From Blastococcus sp. CT_GayMR19 (GTDB lineage: Bacteria > Actinomycetota > Actinomycetes > Mycobacteriales > Geodermatophilaceae): a stretch of DNA of 64,000 nt. Position numbers and translations under genes: made by a program. The notes under the pieces are model-generated. The model did no database searches, was not told the DNA's origin, and saw nothing but the letters and a program-made list of their open reading frames with translations. Below are positions 33,695 to 42,623 of this stretch, in pieces; within the stretch, counting starts at the first letter, position 1, and each line of letters begins with the position of its first letter. The stretch spans positions 181,732 to 245,731 of the forward strand of contig NZ_SPQL01000007.1 in assembly GCF_004570385.1 (NCBI RefSeq). The letters are read 5' to 3'.

Positions 33695-34207
33695 GTGCCC
33701 GCCGTCGCCTCACCCGTCCGCGACCCGGCCTGGCAGGTCTCCCGGGGAGCGATCGGCCTGTGGGTCACCGAGGGGATCATCGGCGCGATCGTCCTGGCGC
33801 TCGGCACGGCCGCCTTCCTCTGGTTCGTCCCGGCGTCAGTAGGCGGGCCCGTGCCGTTCCTGCGGTGGGCGGTGCCGATCCTGGTGGTGGTCGACGCGGT
33901 GGTGTCCATCGGACTGCGACCCCGGCTGCGCTACCGGGTGCACCGCTGGGAGGTCACCGACGAGGCGGTCTACACCCTTACCGGCTGGCTGTCCCGCACG
34001 TGGACCCTCGTCCCGATCTCCCGGATCCAGACCGTCGACGTCACCCGCGGGGTGATGCAGCAGGTGTTCGGGCTGGCCTCCGTCGCCGTGCTCACGGCGT
34101 CGTCGGAGGGCACCGTGCGGGTGCCGCACCTCGAGGCCGGCGTCGCCCAGCGCGTGGCCGACGACCTCGCGCGGCGGGCGGCCCAGGTCCGCGACCAGGC
34201 CACGTGA
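33695..34207 (+). CDS. bacterial PH-domain (bPH2/YdbS-like) membrane protein
   Basis: 170 residues. Two membrane helices (IIGAIVLALGTAAFLWFVPA and VPFLRWAVPILVVVDAVVSI) followed by one bPH2 domain: YRVHRWEVTDEAVYTLTGWLSRTWTLVPISRIQTVDVTRGVMQQVFGLASVAVLTASS. The order matches YdbS of Bacillus, which acts with YdbT in tolerance to specific bacteriocins. It is coupled to the YdbT-like gene by a GTGA overlap. GTG 33695 follows AGGATGGA. Confidence 0.85.
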   Translation: MPAVASPVRDPAWQVSRGAIGLWVTEGIIGAIVLALGTAAFLWFVPASVGGPVPFLRWAVPILVVVDAVVSIGLRPRLRYRVHRWEVTDEAVYTLTGWLSRTWTLVPISRIQTVDVTRGVMQQVFGLASVAVLTASSEGTVRVPHLEAGVAQRVADDLARRAAQVRDQAT

Positions 34208-35667
34208 CCGAGCCGCCGGGCCTCCGGACGTCGCCGCGGGTCCTGCTCGTGCACACGGTGACCTTCCGGCAGGCGCGGGCCTTCGTCCCGGTCCTGATCC
34301 CGCTCGTCGCGGCCACCGGGCTCGGCGGCGGCCGGACGACGATCATCCTGCTGGCGCTCGCCGTCACCCTGTTCTCGCTGCTCACGGCGGCGCTGACCTG
34401 GTGGCGGTTCAGCTACGCCGTCGGGCCGAGCGCCGTCGTCGTCACGCGGGGCCTGCTGGCCCGGTCCGTGCGAACGGTGCCGACCGACCGCATCCGGGGC
34501 GTCGAGATCGAAACCCCGCTGATGCACCGGCTGTTCGGTCTCGTCCGGGTGCGCATCGACGCCGCCGCGGGCGCGGTCAGCGGCAAGGACGAGGAGATCG
34601 TGGTCGACGGCGTCCCCCGGGCCGAGGGCGACCGCCTGCGCACCGCCGTCCTGACCCGCACCTCGGCACAGCCCGAACCGGGGATGGACGGCGCCGGCGA
34701 GGCGGGGCCGCCCGAGGAGCAGTTCGCCCGCTTCGACAACCGCTGGCTGCTCTACGCGCCCCTGGTCGGGAGCTACCTCGCCGTTCCCGTGGCCGCCGTG
34801 GGAGCCGGCTTCCGGCTGCTCGAGGAGCTGGGCCAGCGGGTCCAGCCCGATCTCGACGGGCTGGACCTCGCCGGCGGCTGGGCGCGAACGCTCGGCGCCG
34901 TGGGCGTACTGCTCCTGCTCCTCGCGGCCGGCGCCGTCGTCGGGGCGGCGCTGGTCAACTGGGGCTTCTCGCTCGTGCGCCGCGGCGGATCGCTGGTCGC
35001 CGTCCGGGGTCTGGTCACCCGGCGGCACACCGAGCTCGAGATCGACCGGATCCGCGGCTGCACGGTCTCCGAGGGGCTCGGCATGCGATGGGTGCGGGCG
35101 GCCCGGGTCAACGCGCTGGTCACCGGGCTCGGGGACGCGGGACGGCGCGGCCAGCTCCTGCCGCTCGGCCCTCGCACCCAGGCGTGGGAGCTCGCGGACC
35201 GGCTGGTCGAGAACCCCGGCCCGCTCGTCACCCACCCGCCCGCGGCCCGGAGACGGCGGATCGTGCGGGCGGTCGCCACGGGTCTGCTGGTCTCCGCCGC
35301 CGGTGTCCTCGCGACGGTCACGGCCGGGTGGTGGTGGGTGCTCGCGGTGGGCATCGCACTGACGGTCCTCGGGGTTCCGGTGGGTCTGGGCCGGTACGCG
35401 TCGCTCGGTCATGCCACGGGCCGGGAGTCGTTCACCGTCCGCAGCGGCTGGCTGGTGCGCGAGCAGGCGGTCCTGCAGCGCCGCGCGGTCGTCGGCTGGC
35501 GGGTGCGGCAGTCCTTCTTCCAGGGGCGCGCCGGCCTGGCCACCGTCGTCGCCTGCGTGGGGGCGGGCAGCGGCGGCTACGCGGCCGTCGACCTGGCCAC
35601 TGCGGACGTCGCTCCGTTCACCGCCGCGGCATCGGAGAGCTGGGCCGCGGAGTTCGCTCCCCGCTGA
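34204..35667 (+). CDS. multi-PH-domain (YdbT-like) membrane protein
   Basis: 487 residues with three bPH2 units alternating with pairs of membrane helices. Unit 1 is YAVGPSAVVVTRGLLARSVRTVPTDRIRGVEIETPLMHRLFGLVRVRIDAA; unit 2 is WGFSLVRRGGSLVAVRGLVTRRHTELEIDRIRGCTVSEGLGMRWVRAARV; unit 3 is ESFTVRSGWLVREQAVLQRRAVVGWRVRQSFFQGRAGLATVVA. This is the YdbT arrangement. The start overlaps the YdbS-like gene (GTGA). The pair probably forms one membrane complex with a protective role at the envelope; the ligand of the PH domains is unknown. Confidence 0.85.
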   Translation: MTEPPGLRTSPRVLLVHTVTFRQARAFVPVLIPLVAATGLGGGRTTIILLALAVTLFSLLTAALTWWRFSYAVGPSAVVVTRGLLARSVRTVPTDRIRGVEIETPLMHRLFGLVRVRIDAAAGAVSGKDEEIVVDGVPRAEGDRLRTAVLTRTSAQPEPGMDGAGEAGPPEEQFARFDNRWLLYAPLVGSYLAVPVAAVGAGFRLLEELGQRVQPDLDGLDLAGGWARTLGAVGVLLLLLAAGAVVGAALVNWGFSLVRRGGSLVAVRGLVTRRHTELEIDRIRGCTVSEGLGMRWVRAARVNALVTGLGDAGRRGQLLPLGPRTQAWELADRLVENPGPLVTHPPAARRRRIVRAVATGLLVSAAGVLATVTAGWWWVLAVGIALTVLGVPVGLGRYASLGHATGRESFTVRSGWLVREQAVLQRRAVVGWRVRQSFFQGRAGLATVVACVGAGSGGYAAVDLATADVAPFTAAASESWAAEFAPR

Positions 35668-35723
35668 CTCCCGCGATGTCGGTGGCCGGCGCTACGTTGC
35701 GGTCGCCGAGGGAAGGAGTCGCC

Positions 35724-36482
35724 ATGGACGTCGACACGAACCAACCGCTCGGGACGCCGGCCTGGATCGACCTGGGTGTGCCCGACCTCGACCGCGCGCT
35801 GGCCTTCTACGGCTCGGTGTTCGGCTGGGAGTTCGACGTCGTCCCCGAGGACGCGGGCCGGTACACGATGTGCCTCCTGCGGGGCCGTCGCGTCGCCGCG
35901 ATCTCGGCGGCGCACGAGCCCGACGCCGGCTGTTTCTGGAGCGTCTACCTGGCGACTCCCGACTGCGACCGGACGGCGGAACGGGCGCGGGAGGCGGGCG
36001 GGACCCTGCTGGTGGAGCCGACGGCCGTGACGGACCAGGGCCGGATGGCCGTCGTCCGCGATCCGGTCGGAGCCCAGTTCGGCTTGTGGGAGGGCCGGGC
36101 GCACACCGGAGCGCAGGTGGTGAACGAGCCGGGCGCGCTGGTGCGCAACGACCTGGTCACGCCCGATCCGGGGCCCGCGCGCGAGTTCTACGCCACAGTC
36201 TTCGGGTTCACGCTCGACGGCAACCCGGACATGCCGCAGGCCGACTTCACGTTCCTCCGGCGGCCCGACGGCCACGAGGTCGGCGGCATCATGAACGCAC
36301 CCGGCAGTTCGTCGGCGTGGAGCACGACGTTCGAGGTCGACGGCACCGACGAGGCCGTGCGCCGCGCCCTCGACGCCGGAGGCAGCTCCGACGGGGCGAA
36401 GGACTTCCTCTACGGCCGGCTCGCGACGATCACCGACCCGTTCGGCGCGGAGTTCTCGATCATCACCCGGCCCGGGACGTGA
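35724..36482 (+). CDS. VOC/glyoxalase double-domain protein (CFP30B-like)
   Basis: 252 residues with two VOC modules: PAWIDLGVPDLDRALAFYGSVFGWEF to about residue 120, and RNDLVTPDPGPAREFYATVFGFTLD to the end, finishing ITDPFGAEFSIITRPG. Each has the beta-alpha-beta-beta-beta unit, and the paired units form one cup-shaped site. Related mycobacterial proteins (CFP30B/TB27.3 group) are of unsettled activity. ATG 35724 follows GGAAGGAG at 35711-35718; TACGTT at about 35693 could be the -10 element. Its end overlaps the convergent MutL-like gene by 20 bp. Confidence 0.88.
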   Translation: MDVDTNQPLGTPAWIDLGVPDLDRALAFYGSVFGWEFDVVPEDAGRYTMCLLRGRRVAAISAAHEPDAGCFWSVYLATPDCDRTAERAREAGGTLLVEPTAVTDQGRMAVVRDPVGAQFGLWEGRAHTGAQVVNEPGALVRNDLVTPDPGPAREFYATVFGFTLDGNPDMPQADFTFLRRPDGHEVGGIMNAPGSSSAWSTTFEVDGTDEAVRRALDAGGSSDGAKDFLYGRLATITDPFGAEFSIITRPGT

Positions 36483-37731
36483 CGGCGCCTGCCAGGAGAC
36501 CCCGGGCCAGTCCCGCCGCGGCCTCGGGATGGTCGGCGGCCAGCAGCCCGGTCGCGGCGAGGACGTAGCCGCGGTCGACCAGGACCTCGCTGTGGGCCAG
36601 GATGCTCCCGGCGCCCCCTCGGTCGGCGGCCAGCCGGCCGACGACGCCGTCCACGGTCGCCGGGTCGGCGTGCCGGAACACGCCGCCGGAGAGCACGACC
36701 AGACCGGCGGACCGGGCACTCGCACCGCCGGGGCCGTAGCCGGCCTCGGCCCGCAGGTGCCGGCGCAGCGCGATCGTGGCGGCCGCCTCGCCCAGGTCCA
36801 GCGGGGCGTCGCCCGGCACGGCCAGTCCCTCGGCGGCCGCGGCCGCCCGCAGCGCGCCGATGCTCGAGGCCACGCCGAGGTCGCCCTCGACGGTCCTCCG
36901 GCGGGCCGGGATCCCGACCGCCTCGCGGCCGAGCGTGGCCTGCTCGGCGTCGGCGTCCGGCACGCAGTAGACGTCGGTCGTCGCGCCACCCACGTCGAGG
37001 ACGACGACGGCGACCTCGTCCGGTGCGAGCACCCGCGCCAGCACCGTCACGCCCTCGAGGACGGCGTCCGGCGTCACGGCGCGCACCCAGGACCGCAACC
37101 TCGGATCGGTGGACAGCCGGTCGCCGCCGATGACGTGCTCCAGGAAGACCGCCCGGATCGCCGAGCGGGCCGACTCGGGCGCCAGCCGGCCGATGTCGGG
37201 CAGCACGTTGTCCGCCTCGTGCACCGGCAGCCCGCCGTCCCGCAGCACCGCGGCCACCTCGTCGCGCACGGATGCGTTGCCGGCGAGGACGACGGGGACG
37301 GACCGGTCCGCACCGGCCAGGACCGTCGCGTTCGCCCGCAGCACCGAGGCCTCGCCGCCGTCGGTACCGCCGACCAGCAGGACGACGTCGGGCTCCGCGG
37401 CGCGCAGCTCGGCCAGCGCGGCCGCGTCGAGCACCCCGGCGGCGACGTGCACCACCCGGGCTCCTGCCGAGAGCGCCGCGCGGTGGCCGGCCTCGGCGCT
37501 GATCAGCTCCTCGTAGCCGACCACGGCCAGCCGGAGGCCACCGCCGGCGCTGGAGCAGGCCACCACGGGGGCGTCGGCGAACCCGGCGGTCGCGGCGAGG
37601 ACCCCGCGGACGACGTCGTCCGGCGTCGTCGGCGCCTGCGCGGTGGCCAGCAGTTCTCCGGTGGCCGGGTCCACGAGCGCTGCCTTCGTGTACGTCGAGC
37701 CGATGTCCACGCAGGCGATGCGTGCGCTCAC
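36463..37731 (-). CDS. MutL-type ATPase (glutamate mutase/reactivase-like)
   Basis: 422 residues, ASKHA fold. Phosphate-1 motif ACVDIGSTYTKAALVDPATG, VLLVGGTDGGEASVLRANA in the middle, phosphate-2-like VVVLDVGGATTDVYCVPDA, and GLVVLSGGVFRHADP for the adenosine site. These match the MutL family encoded beside B12-dependent glutamate mutases and proposed to reactivate them. No mutase subunit or other B12 enzyme lies in this window, so it is an orphan here and may serve a distant enzyme. GTG 37731 (VSARIACVDIG) chosen because the family starts just before the DIGS motif. Confidence 0.82.
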   Translation of the reverse strand: MSARIACVDIGSTYTKAALVDPATGELLATAQAPTTPDDVVRGVLAATAGFADAPVVACSSAGGGLRLAVVGYEELISAEAGHRAALSAGARVVHVAAGVLDAAALAELRAAEPDVVLLVGGTDGGEASVLRANATVLAGADRSVPVVLAGNASVRDEVAAVLRDGGLPVHEADNVLPDIGRLAPESARSAIRAVFLEHVIGGDRLSTDPRLRSWVRAVTPDAVLEGVTVLARVLAPDEVAVVVLDVGGATTDVYCVPDADAEQATLGREAVGIPARRRTVEGDLGVASSIGALRAAAAAEGLAVPGDAPLDLGEAAATIALRRHLRAEAGYGPGGASARSAGLVVLSGGVFRHADPATVDGVVGRLAADRGGAGSILAHSEVLVDRGYVLAATGLLAADHPEAAAGLARGLLAGAVTSRAG

Positions 37732-37784
37732 CCGCCGGACCCTAGCCGCGGCAGTTCGCCGCCGGCCGGGGCGGGATCTGCTCC

Positions 37785-37856
37785 GCAGTGCGGCCGCTGT
37801 TCCGGCGTTGCGGCCACTGCAGCACCCACAACGCCGGAACAGCACACGCAATGCGC
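37785..37856. repeat. family C palindromic repeat, copy 2
   Basis: 72 bp, the most symmetric copy: GCTGTTCCGGCGTTGCGG on the left mirrors CAACGCCGGAACAGC on the right around CTGCAG. It lies between the end of the symporter gene and the start of the MutL-like gene, both on the minus strand. Confidence 0.75.
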
Positions 37857-37873
37857 CTCGCTGGCCACCGGGC

Positions 37874-39535
37874 TCAGTGGGCGACGGCCTTCTCCGCGCC
37901 GATGCCGGTCAGCGACCGGACCTCGAGCTCGGCGTTCTTGAGCTCGTCCGGCTCCTCCTTCGACAGCTTCGTGCCCAGCCAGCCCAGGAAGAACGACAGC
38001 GGGATGGAGACGAGGCCGGGGTTGTTCAGCGGGAACCAGTGGAAGTCGACCGGCGGCTGGATCAGCGACGGGCTCACCCCGGTCGCCTCGTTCACGGGCG
38101 CCCCGGAGACGACCGGCGAGAAGATGATCAACGTGACGCAGGCGATCAGCCCACCGTAGATCGACCACAGCGCGCCCTGGGTGGTGAAGCGGCTCCAGAA
38201 GAGCGTGTAGATGATCGTCGGCAGGTTGGCCGAGGCGGCGACCGCGAACGCGAGCGCCACCAGGAAGGCGATGTTGATGCCCGCCTGCAGCGCCAGGATG
38301 CCCAGCCCGATCGAGATCGCGCCGATGACGACGGCGGTGATCCGGGCGACGTGCACCTCCCCGTTTCCGGACACCTGGCCCTTCTTGATGACCGACGCGT
38401 AGACGTCGTGCGCGAACGACGCCGACGCGGTGATGGTCAGGCCCGCGACGACGGCGAGGATCGTGGCGAACGCCACCCCGGCGATGATGCCGAGCAGCAC
38501 CGTGCCGCCCAGCTCGAAGGCCAGCAGGGGCGCCGCGGCGTTGACCGCGCCCGGGGCGGCCAGGATCTCGTCGGCACCGACGAGGGCGCCGGCGCCGTAG
38601 CCGATCACCAGGCTGAACAGGTAGAAGATGCCGATCAGCCAGATCGCCCAGACGACCGAGCGGCGGGCGTCCTTCGCCGTCGGCACGGTGTAGAAGCGCA
38701 TCAGTACGTGCGGCAGGCCCGCCGTCCCCAGCACCAGGGCCAGTCCCAGGGACACGAAGTCCAATTTCGAGGTCCCGGTTGCGCCGTACTGGGCCCCGGG
38801 GGCCAGGACGTCCCGCGGGGTGGCCGCCGCAGCCGAGCTCTCCGCCGCCCCGCCGAGCAGCGCGGACAGGTTGAAGCCGTATTTCCCGAGCACCCACACG
38901 GTCATCACGAAGGCGCCGATGATCAGCAGCGACGCCTTGATGATCTGCACGTACGTCGTGCCGCGCATGCCGCCGACCAGGACGTAGAAGATCATCAGCG
39001 CGCCGACGATCGTGACGACGACGGCCTGCGCCGCCTCGCCGCTCACCCCGAGCAACAGGGTGACCAGTCCGCCGGCACCGGCCATCTGCGCGAGCAGGTA
39101 GAACAGCGACACGGTGAGCGTCGAGATGGCCGCCGCCATGCGTACCGGCCGCTGACGCATCCGGAAGGCCAGGACGTCGGCCATCGTGTACCGGGCGGTG
39201 TTCCGCATGAGCTCGGCGACCAGCAGCAACGCCACCAGCCAGGCGACGAGGAAGCCGATCGAGTAGAGAAAGCCGTCGTAGCCGTAGACGGCGATGGCGC
39301 CGGCGATGCCCAGGAACGAGGCGGCCGACAGGTAGTCGCCGGCGATAGCCAGGCCGTTCTGGGTGCCGCTGATGTTGCGCCCGGCCGCGTAGTAGTCCGC
39401 GGCGCTCTTGTTGCTGCTGCTGGCCCGGAAGGTGATGAACAGCGTGATGGCGACAAAGACGCCGAAGATCGAGATGTTGATCGTCGGGTTGCCGATGGTC
39501 TCCGTGGTCGCGGCCGCCGCGGTGATGTCATGCAC
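37874..39535 (-). CDS. sodium/solute symporter, acetate permease (ActP) type
   Basis: 553 residues, about 13 membrane helices of the SSS family. Conserved regions are YYAAGRNISGTQNGLAIAGDYLSAASFLGIAG near the N-terminus, YTMADVLAFRMRQRPVRM, VVGGMRGTTYVQIIKASLL-like helix 6 (YVLVGGMRGTTYVQIIKA) and LPHVLMRFYTVPTAKDAR. These match ActP, which carries acetate and other short carboxylates with Na+. The GTG at 39535 is in an 8-bp overlap with the DUF485 gene, the usual partner (YjcH) upstream. The tail ends SLTGIGAEKAVAH. Confidence 0.9.
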   Translation of the reverse strand: MHDITAAAATTETIGNPTINISIFGVFVAITLFITFRASSSNKSAADYYAAGRNISGTQNGLAIAGDYLSAASFLGIAGAIAVYGYDGFLYSIGFLVAWLVALLLVAELMRNTARYTMADVLAFRMRQRPVRMAAAISTLTVSLFYLLAQMAGAGGLVTLLLGVSGEAAQAVVVTIVGALMIFYVLVGGMRGTTYVQIIKASLLIIGAFVMTVWVLGKYGFNLSALLGGAAESSAAAATPRDVLAPGAQYGATGTSKLDFVSLGLALVLGTAGLPHVLMRFYTVPTAKDARRSVVWAIWLIGIFYLFSLVIGYGAGALVGADEILAAPGAVNAAAPLLAFELGGTVLLGIIAGVAFATILAVVAGLTITASASFAHDVYASVIKKGQVSGNGEVHVARITAVVIGAISIGLGILALQAGINIAFLVALAFAVAASANLPTIIYTLFWSRFTTQGALWSIYGGLIACVTLIIFSPVVSGAPVNEATGVSPSLIQPPVDFHWFPLNNPGLVSIPLSFFLGWLGTKLSKEEPDELKNAELEVRSLTGIGAEKAVAH

Positions 39536-39923
39536 GGGAGGCCCCCTCGGTTCCGCCCGTGCCCGTGGCCCGGCCGTCGCGGGCGAACTCGTGGGCCTCG
39601 AGGCGCCCACGCATCTCGTCGGCGATCGGGTCGGTCTGCCGGTTGGCGTGCGCGACGTAGAGGTGGGTGATGGCGAACGTGGTCACGAACTGGGCGAGGC
39701 CCAGCAGGAGACCGAGGTTCACGTTGCCGAACACCCGCGTGGACATGAAGTCCGACGCGTAGGTGGAGAGCAGCACGTAGAGCAGGTACCAGGTGAAGAA
39801 GGCCACCGTCATCGGGAACGCGAACCGGCGGAACCGCCGCTTCAGCTCCAGGAACTCCGGGCTGTCCTGCGCCGCCCGGTACTCCTCCGGTGTCAGCAAC
39901 CGACGTTCTTCGGGATCGCTCAC
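39528..39923 (-). CDS. DUF485 membrane protein (YjcH-like)
   Basis: 131 residues. Two membrane helices (PMTVAFFTWYLLYVLLSTYA and NLGLLLGLAQFVTTFAITHLYVAHANRQTDP) typical of DUF485, with charged ends. It is encoded directly before actP-like symporters and thought to assist them. GTG 39923 follows GGAGGG. The 3' end overlaps the symporter start, so both are translated together. Confidence 0.9.
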   Translation of the reverse strand: MSDPEERRLLTPEEYRAAQDSPEFLELKRRFRRFAFPMTVAFFTWYLLYVLLSTYASDFMSTRVFGNVNLGLLLGLAQFVTTFAITHLYVAHANRQTDPIADEMRGRLEAHEFARDGRATGTGGTEGASRA

Positions 39924-40055
39924 GGGGCACCCTCCAGCTCGGGCAATGTGTGGCCGTCGTCACTGTATGGGTTACCCGCGAGTCCGGCGGGGCGTTACCG
40001 AGACGAGCAGACACCCGAACCGCCGGAGTCGCCCGTCCGGTCGCCGGGATGCTGT

Positions 40056-40061
40056 TAGCTT
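40056..40061 (+). promoter_or_regulatory. -10 hexamer of a probable leaderless promoter (phosphatase)
   Basis: TAGCTT lies six bases before the ATG at 40068 and there is no Shine-Dalgarno sequence. Confidence 0.5.
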
Positions 40062-40067
40062 TCCCGC

Positions 40068-41252
40068 ATGCCGGGTCGCCGGGTCGACTCCGCGCCCTCG
40101 TCCCGGTGGAGCGTGACAACGGTCCTCGGACACCGGCCGTCCCGCCCGGCCGGGCAGATCGCCGTCCTCGCGTTCCTGCTCGGCGCCGTCGTGGTGGTCG
40201 TCGTCCTGGTGAACAGGCCGGACCTGGCCATCGCCATGTACGCGCTGATCCCGATCGTGCTCGGCGTGCACTGGTTCGGCCTTCGCGGCGGCCTGGTCGT
40301 CGCGGCCGCCGCGACGCTGGCGTTCGTCGCCGCCCAGCTCTTCCACCCGTCCACGGACCTCACCGGCGGCGACCTGTGGGTCGCGGCGCTGAACCGGTCG
40401 GTCGCGTTCGTCGGCGTGGCGGTGCTCGTCTCCCTGCTGCTGGACCGGGAGCGGGCACTGGCCGGCCGGGTGCGCGCCCAGCAGGACGAGATCGCCGAGC
40501 TGGAGTCGCTGCGCGCGGCGTTGACCCCGTCCGGCTTCCCGGAGCGTCCGCAGCTCGAGTTCGCGACGTCGTTCACCCCCGCGGACGGGCTGGTCGCCGG
40601 CGACTTCTTCCTGGTCGTCGAGGGTCCGACTGACAGCACGACCATCGCGGTGGGCGACGTCGTCGGGCACGGACTGGAGGCCGCGCGGTGCGCCGCATTC
40701 GTGCGCGCGGCGCTCGCGACCTTCGCCCGGTTCACCCGCGATCCGGTGGAGCTGCTCCAGCTCGCCAACGCCGCCCTGGTCGAGCACGGCAAGCAGGGTG
40801 CCCAGTTCGTGACCGCCGTCTGCCTCAACATCGGCCCGCCACCCGCTCCTGAGGTCACCTGGGCGACCGCGGGTCACGAGGTCCCATGGTTCCTGGACAC
40901 CGGCACCCCGCTGCCCGGGGGACAGGTCGGTGCACCGCTCGGTGTCGGCGCGGAAGCCCTCCGGCTAAGGCCCGGACGGGCCGCGCTGGCTCCGGGCGGG
41001 GGCATCCTGGTCTTCACCGACGGGCTCACCGAGGGCCGGCCGGTACGGCGACGGGACCTCGGCGGGGCGCTCGAGCTGTTCGGCGAGGAACGCGCGCGCC
41101 GCGTCATCCAGGAGCTCGACGGTGCCCATCCCGCGCGGGTGCTGGAGTCACTGGTCGCCGCCGTCACGTCGTTCTCCGGAGGCACGCTGGCCGACGACCT
41201 CTGCCTCGTCGCCGTCCGGGCGGAGGGCCGGCCGCCCGCTGTGGCCGACTGA
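40068..41252 (+). CDS. membrane-bound SpoIIE/PP2C-type serine phosphatase
   Basis: 394 residues. N-terminal membrane part of three or four helices (residues about 28-130: IAVLAFLLGAVVVVVVLVN, IAMYALIPIVLGVHWFGL, GGLVVAAAATLAFVAAQL, ALNRSVAFVGVAVLVSLLL), a short coiled linker, then a PP2C-SpoIIE domain with the metal acids in DGLVAGDFFLVVEG, VGDVVGHGLEAARCAAFVRAAL, FTDGLTEGR and GTLADDLCLVAV. Such phosphatases act on anti-sigma-factor antagonists in stress signalling. No kinase or antagonist gene is adjacent. It has no extra sensor domain. Confidence 0.9.
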   Translation: MPGRRVDSAPSSRWSVTTVLGHRPSRPAGQIAVLAFLLGAVVVVVVLVNRPDLAIAMYALIPIVLGVHWFGLRGGLVVAAAATLAFVAAQLFHPSTDLTGGDLWVAALNRSVAFVGVAVLVSLLLDRERALAGRVRAQQDEIAELESLRAALTPSGFPERPQLEFATSFTPADGLVAGDFFLVVEGPTDSTTIAVGDVVGHGLEAARCAAFVRAALATFARFTRDPVELLQLANAALVEHGKQGAQFVTAVCLNIGPPPAPEVTWATAGHEVPWFLDTGTPLPGGQVGAPLGVGAEALRLRPGRAALAPGGGILVFTDGLTEGRPVRRRDLGGALELFGEERARRVIQELDGAHPARVLESLVAAVTSFSGGTLADDLCLVAVRAEGRPPAVAD

Positions 41253-41309
41253 CGCACAACCTTCCCGAAGCCGTAACGCCCGGAACACCGGCGGGCGGTG
41301 CAATGGGAC

Positions 41310-42623
41310 ATGGCCGTATCGCATCGCAGGTCGACAGGCTGGTACCCGGTCGCCCGTGCCGCCGAGGTGGGGACGACGCCGGTTCCGGTGGGCGCCGGCG
41401 GCCGGGCCTACGTCGTCGTCCGGTTGCGGCCCGGCGCGGAGGTCACCGCCTTTCCGGCCCGCTGCCCGCACCGCCTCGTGCCGCTGGCCGCCGGCTCGGT
41501 CGTCGACGGACGGCTGCAGTGCGGGTATCACGGCTGGCGGTTCGACGCCGAGGGCCGCTGCGTGGGCATCCCCTCCCTCGGGGACGCCGGTACGCCCCCG
41601 CCCCGCGCCGACCTGTCCGTGCCGTGGGCGGTGGAGGAGCGGCACGGCTGGGTGTGGCTCGCACCCGAGCGGACCGCGGCACCGGCCCCGCCGCGCCCCT
41701 CGGCCGACACCGTCCCCGAGCCGGTCCCGGCCGCGCCCGCACCGGCCGGCCCGGTGTTCGGCAACCTCGATCCGTCCCTCGACCACGCCTGGCACCCCGT
41801 CGCCCTCTCCCGCGAACTGCGGCCGGGCGGCTGGCTGCAGGTGCGCCTGCTGGGCCGCACCTGGACGCTGCGCCGCACGGCCGACGGGGTCGAGGGCGAC
41901 CCGCCGGCGTTCGGCGTCCGCGAGCGGTTCGGCATCGTCTGGCTGGCACCGGCCGAGCCGATCGACGTCCCGCTGGACCTCCCCGAGGCCACCGACCGGC
42001 ACTACGTCCCCGGGTGGCTGCCGCCACTGCGCTCGCCCGGCCCGGCGGGACCGATGGCCGACAACTTCCTCGACGTCGCCCACTTCGCTCACGTGCACGG
42101 GGCGACCTTCGGCGCGGAGGACCGTCCGGAGGTGCCCGTCTACGACGTCGTCCCCGAACCGGGCGGTTTCCGCAGCACCCATGAGCAGTGGTGCGAGAAC
42201 CCCACCGACCCGGAGGTCGCCCGCGGCGGGCGGCCGCTGCGGCAGCGCCGGCGGGCCGGCTACGTCTACCGGGCGCCGTTCTCTTTCCGGGTGTCCCTGG
42301 AGTACCTCGACAGCGGGGCGACGACGACGATCCTGTTCCTGCTCCAGCCCGAGGACGCCGACTCCACCCGGATCTACACCTGCCTGTTCCTGTCGGCCGG
42401 GCACGGTCAGCCGCTGCCGCTCCCCGCTGCCGTCGCCGAGGAGGTGGCCTTCCACCGCCGGGTGCTGGAGGAGGACCTCCGGCTGATGGGCGTGATCGCC
42501 AGCGAGGGACTGCCGCTGGACGTCCGCGAGGAGCTGCACGTGCCCGCGGACCGGCTGGGCGTCGCACTCCGCCGCGCGCTGTGCGACTTCGCGACGGCGA
42601 GGCGGGCACGCACCGCCTCGTGA
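41310..42623 (+). CDS. Rieske oxygenase with an intact and a degenerate Rieske domain
   Basis: 437 residues. The first Rieske domain is intact: C52-x-H54 in ARCPHR and C71-x2-H74 in LQCGYHGW. Around residues 145-215 a second stretch (HAWHPVALSRELRPGGWLQ, LLGRTWTLRRTADG, then FGIVWLAP) looks like another Rieske domain start and end but lacks the Cys/His ligand loops. The catalytic part has the iron motif ADNFLDVAHFAHVHGATFG (D-x2-H-x4-H) and C-terminal SLEYLDSG. It probably hydroxylates an aromatic or steroid-like substrate with an unknown reductase. ATG 41310 (MAVSHRRSTGWYPV) chosen; GTG 41298 in frame is an alternative. Confidence 0.85.
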   Translation: MAVSHRRSTGWYPVARAAEVGTTPVPVGAGGRAYVVVRLRPGAEVTAFPARCPHRLVPLAAGSVVDGRLQCGYHGWRFDAEGRCVGIPSLGDAGTPPPRADLSVPWAVEERHGWVWLAPERTAAPAPPRPSADTVPEPVPAAPAPAGPVFGNLDPSLDHAWHPVALSRELRPGGWLQVRLLGRTWTLRRTADGVEGDPPAFGVRERFGIVWLAPAEPIDVPLDLPEATDRHYVPGWLPPLRSPGPAGPMADNFLDVAHFAHVHGATFGAEDRPEVPVYDVVPEPGGFRSTHEQWCENPTDPEVARGGRPLRQRRRAGYVYRAPFSFRVSLEYLDSGATTTILFLLQPEDADSTRIYTCLFLSAGHGQPLPLPAAVAEEVAFHRRVLEEDLRLMGVIASEGLPLDVREELHVPADRLGVALRRALCDFATARRARTAS

